Positions 59,707 through 64,000 of a stretch of 64,000 bases of DNA are shown in pieces. The notes below the pieces were generated by a model, which searched no databases, was not told where the DNA came from, and worked only from the letters and a program-made list of their open reading frames with translations. Source of the stretch: Paraburkholderia elongata (GTDB lineage Bacteria > Pseudomonadota > Gammaproteobacteria > Burkholderiales > Burkholderiaceae); NCBI RefSeq assembly GCF_013177735.1, contig NZ_WOEZ01000126.1, positions 112,483-176,482 of the forward strand, in the 5' to 3' direction. A program made the position numbers and the translations under genes. The stretch's first letter is position 1. Each line of letters starts with the position of its first letter.

Positions 59707-61197
59707 ATGCACGCTTATCCGATTCTCAGTATCGCGATCTGGTTACCGATCCTCGTAGGTCTCCTGGTCCTGGCTATTGGTTCCGACCGGAACCCGGCTC
59801 CGGCGCGCTGGATTGCGCTGATCGGCTCGGTCGTCAGCTTCATCGTGACGATCCCGCTGATTACTGGTTTTGATTCGAACACCGCCGATCTGCAGTTCGT
59901 CGAAAAGGCGAACTGGATCGAGCGCTTCAACATCACGTACCACCTGGGTGTCGACGGCATCTCGATGTGGTTCGTCGTGTTGACCGCCTTGATTACGGTG
60001 ATCGTCGTGATCTCCGCGTGGGAAGTCATCACGAAGAACGTGGCCCAGTACCTCGCTTCGTTCCTGATCCTGTCCGGCATCATGGTCGGCGTGTTCAGCG
60101 CAGCGGACGGCATGCTGTTCTACGTGTTCTTCGAAGCGACGCTGATTCCGATGTACATCATCATCGGTGTGTGGGGTGGGGCGAACCGCGTGTACGCGGC
60201 GTTCAAGTTCTTCCTGTACACGCTGATGGGTTCGCTGCTGATGCTGGTTGCGCTGCTGTACCTGTACATCCAGACCGGCACGTTCGATCTGGCTACGTGG
60301 CAGAACACGCAGATCGGCATGACCCCGCAGATATTGTTATTTATAGCGTTCTTCCTGGCCTTCGCCGTGAAGGTGCCGATGTGGCCGGTTCACACGTGGT
60401 TGCCTGACGCCCACGTGGAAGCGCCGACTGGCGGCTCGGTCGTGCTGGCCGCGATCATGCTGAAGCTGGGTGCGTATGGTTTCCTGCGCTTCTCGCTGCC
60501 GATCACGCCGGACGCGAGCCACTTCCTCGCACCGGTCGTTATCTCGCTGTCGCTGATCGCGGTGATTTACATCGGTCTGGTCGCGATGGTGCAGGCCGAT
60601 ATGAAGAAGCTGGTCGCGTATTCGTCGATCGCGCACATGGGTTTTGTGACGCTGGGCTTCTTCATCTTCAACCAACTCGGTATGGAAGGCGCGATCGTGC
60701 AGATGATCTCGCACGGTTTTGTGTCGGGCGCAATGTTCCTGTGTATCGGCGTGTTGTACGACCGGATGCACTCGCGCCAGATCGCCGATTACGGCGGTGT
60801 CGTCAACGTGATGCCGAAGTTCGCAGCGTTCGTGATGCTGTTCTCGATGGCCAATTGCGGCTTGCCGGGTACTTCCGGTTTCGTCGGCGAGTTCATGGTG
60901 ATTCTGGCTGCTGTCCAGTACAACTTCTGGATCGCAGGTGGTGCGGCAGTCACGCTGATTCTCGGCGCGGCCTACACGCTGTGGATGTATAAGCGTGTGT
61001 ACTTCGGCGCGGTCGGCAACGATCACGTGAAGAGCCTTCTCGACATCAATCGCCGTGAGTTCTTCATGCTGGCAATACTCGCTGCACTGACGATGTTGAT
61101 GGGCCTGTATCCGAAGCCCTTTACCGATGTGATGCACGTATCCGTGGACAACCTCCTCTCCCACGTTGCGCAGTCCAAGCTGCCGTTGCCACAGTAA
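59707..61197 (+). CDS. nuoM: NADH-quinone oxidoreductase subunit M
   Basis: A 496-residue antiporter-like subunit with about 14 spans. YFVFFEATLIPMYIIIG-like sequence (FYVFFEATLIPMYIII) near 137-152 carries a key Glu, and PMWPVHTWLPDAHVEAPTGGSVVLA the second half of the proton path. It lies 14 bases after nuoL. Confidence 0.96.
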   Translation: MHAYPILSIAIWLPILVGLLVLAIGSDRNPAPARWIALIGSVVSFIVTIPLITGFDSNTADLQFVEKANWIERFNITYHLGVDGISMWFVVLTALITVIVVISAWEVITKNVAQYLASFLILSGIMVGVFSAADGMLFYVFFEATLIPMYIIIGVWGGANRVYAAFKFFLYTLMGSLLMLVALLYLYIQTGTFDLATWQNTQIGMTPQILLFIAFFLAFAVKVPMWPVHTWLPDAHVEAPTGGSVVLAAIMLKLGAYGFLRFSLPITPDASHFLAPVVISLSLIAVIYIGLVAMVQADMKKLVAYSSIAHMGFVTLGFFIFNQLGMEGAIVQMISHGFVSGAMFLCIGVLYDRMHSRQIADYGGVVNVMPKFAAFVMLFSMANCGLPGTSGFVGEFMVILAAVQYNFWIAGGAAVTLILGAAYTLWMYKRVYFGAVGNDHVKSLLDINRREFFMLAILAALTMLMGLYPKPFTDVMHVSVDNLLSHVAQSKLPLPQ

Positions 61198-61222
61198 TGC
61201 AGAGCGGAGGAATTTAAAGATC

Positions 61223-62695
61223 ATGCAAAACGCCCCTATGACTGCTCTGCTGCCCGACGCACTGGTGATGCTCGCCGTTGTCGTCGCGTGGCTCAACGAC
61301 ACGTTCGTCGGCGAGTCCGGTCGCCGTACCACGTATTTCATCGCGGTCATCTCGACGCTCGTGGCCGGCATCTGGTTCGCACTGAACGCGTTCGACCCGC
61401 AAGTGCACTACTTCTTCGGCCACATGTACGTGGTGGATTCGTTCGCCAACGTGATGAAAGCGGTGGTGACGCTCGGCTACACCGTGTCGATCGTTTATTC
61501 GCGCAAGTACCTCGAAGATCGCGCTCTGTTCCGAGGCGATTTCTTCCTGCTGGGCATGTTCTCGTTGCTCGGCCAGCTCGTGATGATCTCCGGCAACAAC
61601 TTCCTGACGCTGTACCTCGGTCTGGAATTGATGTCGCTGTCGCTGTACGGTGTGATCGCACTGCGTCGTGACGCGGCGCAGTCAAACGAAGCAGCAATGA
61701 AGTACTACGTGCTCGGCGCAATGGCTTCGGGTTTCCTGCTGTACGGCATCTCGATGCTGTACGGCGCGACCGGCTCTCTCGACCTGAACGAAGTGTTCAA
61801 GGCGATCGGCACGAGCCACTACGATCCGAGCGTGCTGCTGTTCGGCGTGATTTTCATCGTGGCTGGCGTGGCGTTCAAGATGGGCGCAGTGCCGTTCCAT
61901 ATGTGGGTGCCTGACGTGTATCAAGGCGCACCGACGGCGATGACGCTGCTGGTCGGCGGCGGTCCGAAGGTCGCGGCTTTCGCGTGGGGCCTGCGCTTTC
62001 TCGTGATGGGCCTGCTGCCGCTGGCTGTCGAATGGCAACAAATGCTGGTGATTCTGGCCGCGCTGTCGCTGATCGTCGGCAACATCACCGGTATCGTGCA
62101 ACGCAACGTCAAGCGCATGCTCGCGTACTCGGCGATCTCGAACATGGGCTTCGTGCTGCTGGGCCTGCTGGCAGGCGTGGTGGATCAGAAGACGACCGGC
62201 GCGGCCAACGCGTACGGCTCGGCCATGTTTTACAGCATCGTCTACCTGATTACGACGATGGGCACCTTCGGCATCATCATGCTGCTGGCACGCCGCGATT
62301 TTGAAGCTGATACGATCGAAGACTTCAAGGGTCTGAATCAACGCAGCCCGGTGTTCGCGTTCGTCATGATGGTGATGATGTTCTCGCTCGCCGGCATCCC
62401 GCCTGCGGTCGGCTTCTACGCCAAGCTCGCGGTGCTGCAGGCAACCATGAATGCCGGTTTGACCTGGCTGACCGTGTTGGCCGTGATCACGTCGCTGTTC
62501 GGTGCGTTCTATTACCTGCGTATCGTCAAGCTGATGTACTTCGACGAACCGCAAGACAAGTCGCCGATCCTCGCCGACACCAGCACGCGTGCTTTGCTCG
62601 CGCTCAATGGGGTTGCGGTGCTGGTGCTCGGTATCGTGCCGGATCCGCTGTTGAAGGCCTGCCTGCAGGCTATCCAGCACACGCTGCTGCTCTGA
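61223..62695 (+). CDS. nuoN: NADH-quinone oxidoreductase subunit N
   Basis: A 490-residue antiporter-like subunit with about 14 spans. GLELMSLSLYGVIALRRD near 133-150 and the KMGAVPFHMWVPDVYQGAPTAMTLLV region are typical. Start ATG 61223 with GGAGG upstream at 12 bases; the upstream frame overlaps nuoM. The last nuo gene; its stop overlaps the next start (TGATG). Confidence 0.96.
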   Translation: MQNAPMTALLPDALVMLAVVVAWLNDTFVGESGRRTTYFIAVISTLVAGIWFALNAFDPQVHYFFGHMYVVDSFANVMKAVVTLGYTVSIVYSRKYLEDRALFRGDFFLLGMFSLLGQLVMISGNNFLTLYLGLELMSLSLYGVIALRRDAAQSNEAAMKYYVLGAMASGFLLYGISMLYGATGSLDLNEVFKAIGTSHYDPSVLLFGVIFIVAGVAFKMGAVPFHMWVPDVYQGAPTAMTLLVGGGPKVAAFAWGLRFLVMGLLPLAVEWQQMLVILAALSLIVGNITGIVQRNVKRMLAYSAISNMGFVLLGLLAGVVDQKTTGAANAYGSAMFYSIVYLITTMGTFGIIMLLARRDFEADTIEDFKGLNQRSPVFAFVMMVMMFSLAGIPPAVGFYAKLAVLQATMNAGLTWLTVLAVITSLFGAFYYLRIVKLMYFDEPQDKSPILADTSTRALLALNGVAVLVLGIVPDPLLKACLQAIQHTLLL

Positions 62696-62991
62696 TGTCG
62701 GCTGCGGGTTGGTTTATCGTGTTGTTGGCGCTGGTCGGCGCCAACCTGCCGTTCCTGAATCAGCGTCTCTTCGCCGCCGTGCCATTGAAAGCGGCGAAGA
62801 AGAGCGCCTGGATCCGAATTGCCGAATTGATCGTGCTGTACTTTGTGGTGGGCGCGCTCGGTTTTCTGCTGGAAGCCCGCGCGGGTAACCGCTTCGAACA
62901 GGGGTGGCAGTTCTACGCGATCACGTTCGCGTTGTTCGTCGTGTTCGCCTTCCCCGGCTTTACCTTCCAGTATCTCGTCAAACGTCGCTGA
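62695..62991 (+). CDS. DUF2818 family membrane protein
   Basis: A 98-residue protein with about three membrane spans (residues about 3-20, 40-62 and 70-95). The N-terminus MSAAGWFIVLLALVGANLPF then LNQRLF and the FALFVVFAFPGFTFQYL end match DUF2818. It overlaps the nuoN stop by one base, which implies coupled translation. In beta-proteobacteria the family is found right behind nuoN and may be a complex I accessory or assembly factor; this is not demonstrated. Confidence 0.88.
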   Translation: MSAAGWFIVLLALVGANLPFLNQRLFAAVPLKAAKKSAWIRIAELIVLYFVVGALGFLLEARAGNRFEQGWQFYAITFALFVVFAFPGFTFQYLVKRR

Positions 62992-63033
62992 CGGCGTCTC
63001 GCCGTCGCGCACCAAGCTGTCCTGAGGTCGCAT

Positions 63034-63618
63034 ATGGCTGCACTTCCCAATCACGACGCCGCGCTCACCGAGACCTGTCTCGAGAGCAAAACGATCCATC
63101 AAGGGCCGTTCCTGACGCTCAAGTGCGACACGGTCCGCTTGCCCGACGGTAAGCAGGCCACTCGCGAGTACGTTCAGCATCCGGGCGCCGTGATGGTGAT
63201 CCCGCTATTCGACGACGGCCGCGTGTTGCTGGAAAGCCAGTACCGCTATCCGATGGGCAAGGTCATGGTCGAGTATCCGGCGGGCAAGCTCGATCCGAAC
63301 GAAGGCGCGCTGGCCTGCGCGAAACGAGAGCTGCGGGAAGAGACCGGCTATACGGCGCGCGAGTATGTTTATCTGACGCGCATTCATCCCATCATTTCGT
63401 ACTCGACCGAATTCATCGACATTTACCTGGCGCGTGGGCTGACTGCCGGCGAGCGCAAACTCGACGACGGCGAATTCCTCGAACTGTTCACGGCTAGCGT
63501 TACCGACATGTTGGAATGGGTACGTACGGGCAAGGTGACGGACGTGAAAACCATCATCGGTACGTTCTGGCTGGAGAAGGTGCTATCGGGTGCCTGGCCG
63601 ATGGCCGAGCCGCAATAG
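63034..63618 (+). CDS. Nudix hydrolase, ADP-ribose pyrophosphatase type
   Basis: A 194-residue protein with a complete Nudix box: GKLDPNE followed by RELREETGY (G-x5-E-x7-REUxEExGU, around residues 87-109). Upstream segment VMVIPLFDDGRVLLESQYRYP and the PAGK motif before the box place it with ADP-ribose pyrophosphatases (NudF/YffH). It would cleave ADP-ribose or related nucleotide sugars. It starts 42 bases after the DUF2818 gene, so it is probably the last gene of the nuo transcript. No convincing terminator follows. Confidence 0.93.
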   Translation: MAALPNHDAALTETCLESKTIHQGPFLTLKCDTVRLPDGKQATREYVQHPGAVMVIPLFDDGRVLLESQYRYPMGKVMVEYPAGKLDPNEGALACAKRELREETGYTAREYVYLTRIHPIISYSTEFIDIYLARGLTAGERKLDDGEFLELFTASVTDMLEWVRTGKVTDVKTIIGTFWLEKVLSGAWPMAEPQ

Positions 63619-63824
63619 CGCGCTCAGTTCAGAACGCAGAACGGGCGCGAGTCGCGCGCCGCTTGGACAATGTGCAAAAAGCCCCTGTTGGTCTATGACC
63701 CTGCCCCTTACTTGGCGTGTTGATAGGGGCCTTGCCTGGCGGGGCTAACCCAACTTTCGCTATTCGCGGCCTCGGCTGATGCCAAGTCATTGATTTTAAA
63801 TGACGTGCATATCAACAGTCTTCA
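63619..63824. other. Right-edge intergenic region with possible IS end
   Basis: After the Nudix gene comes a GC-rich stem-like stretch, then AAAAAGCCCCTGTTGGTC from 63676. GCCCCT (63681-63686) and AGGGGC further on (63725-63730) are inverted, which could mark an insertion-sequence end. No gene is seen. Confidence 0.4.
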
Positions 63825-64000
63825 CTACAGGGCGTACGTTTTGGTAGCGGCGACTGGCGATGGCCGGGCCGTGATTTTCGGCGGTGGCTGTGCGGGCAAG
63901 GTCAGGCGCAAATGGTCAAGCAGCAGGCGGTGCTCTGGTTCTGGCTGGGTGTAGCGAGACAGGATCAGGTCGCGTCCGTCAGTGGTCGGCAGATGAACGT
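63825..64000 (-). mobile_element. Transposase C-terminus (insertion sequence, partial)
   Basis: A minus-strand reading frame enters from the right edge and ends at TAG (63825-63827). The visible 57 residues include TDGRDLILSRYTQPEPEHR and LLLDHLRLTLPAQPPPKI, which I recognise as the end of a DDE-type (IS4/IS1634-like) transposase; the exact IS family is uncertain. The gene continues beyond the window. It is the only mobile-element sequence found. Confidence 0.6.

Noticed and set aside
1..64000. CRISPR arrays, rRNA genes, prophage or integron
   Set aside because: No regularly spaced long repeats, no rRNA sequence and no phage or integrase genes were seen; the only mobile trace is the transposase end at the right edge.

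Overview
The window is a gene-dense, GC-rich piece of a bacterial chromosome, almost certainly from a Burkholderiaceae species and most likely Paraburkholderia or Burkholderia. I infer this from protein wording (DUF3106, DUF3619 and DUF2818 neighbours, the beta-proteobacterial form of complex I) and from gene order: ilvBHC-psd-pssA-leuA, then rpsO-pnp, tpiA-secG-tRNA-Leu, then nuoA-N. Nearly everything is core housekeeping. The only mobile-element trace is a transposase C-terminus at the right edge.

Layout: 1-6006 is a minus-strand housekeeping block (rlmH partial, rsfS, nadD, hemF, purD, yebC, upp). 6242-8517 carries an atypical SDR, methylglyoxal synthase and a quinone oxidoreductase. 8847-17292 is a complete Kdp high-affinity potassium system: a 37-residue membrane peptide, kdpF, A, B, C, then the sensor pair kdpD-kdpE. 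17304-17702 is a guanidine-II (mini-ykkC) riboswitch with two ACGR-loop hairpins in front of a guanidinium exporter (gdx/sugE). 17974-22214 holds a DUF4126 protein, a large FtsX-type permease, a group II truncated globin and a DUF924 protein. 22265-26660 is minus strand: an ArnT-like GT39 protein, an SDR, a LOG-family protein and a TetR regulator with a candidate operator.

26841-29500 is the most interesting block: metallophosphatase, GT4 glycosyltransferase and diacylglycerol kinase in one tight minus-strand operon. The first two resemble the PlcP/Agt pair that replaces phospholipids with glycolipids during phosphate starvation, and a Pho-box-like site lies just upstream. 29723-32021 is a sigma-factor cluster (ECF-like sigma, DUF3619, DUF3106, RDD).

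32385-39502 makes branched-chain amino acids and phosphatidylethanolamine (ilvB, ilvH, ilvC, psd, pssA, leuA). 39621-41691 holds a lipoprotein and a periplasmic amino-acid-binding protein. 41893-44663 is rpsO-pnp with a structured pnp leader. 44894-47490 contains a quinone reductase, tpiA, secG and tRNA-Leu(GAG). 47652-62991 is the complete 14-subunit NADH dehydrogenase I operon followed by its DUF2818 neighbour, then a Nudix hydrolase.

Functional themes are membrane energetics (complex I, Kdp), membrane lipid composition (psd, pssA, plcP-agt-dgkA) and amino-acid synthesis. Coordinates and motifs were read directly. Family names rest on recognised sequence patterns. Promoters, operators and RNA structures are pattern-based inferences that have not been tested by computation or experiment.
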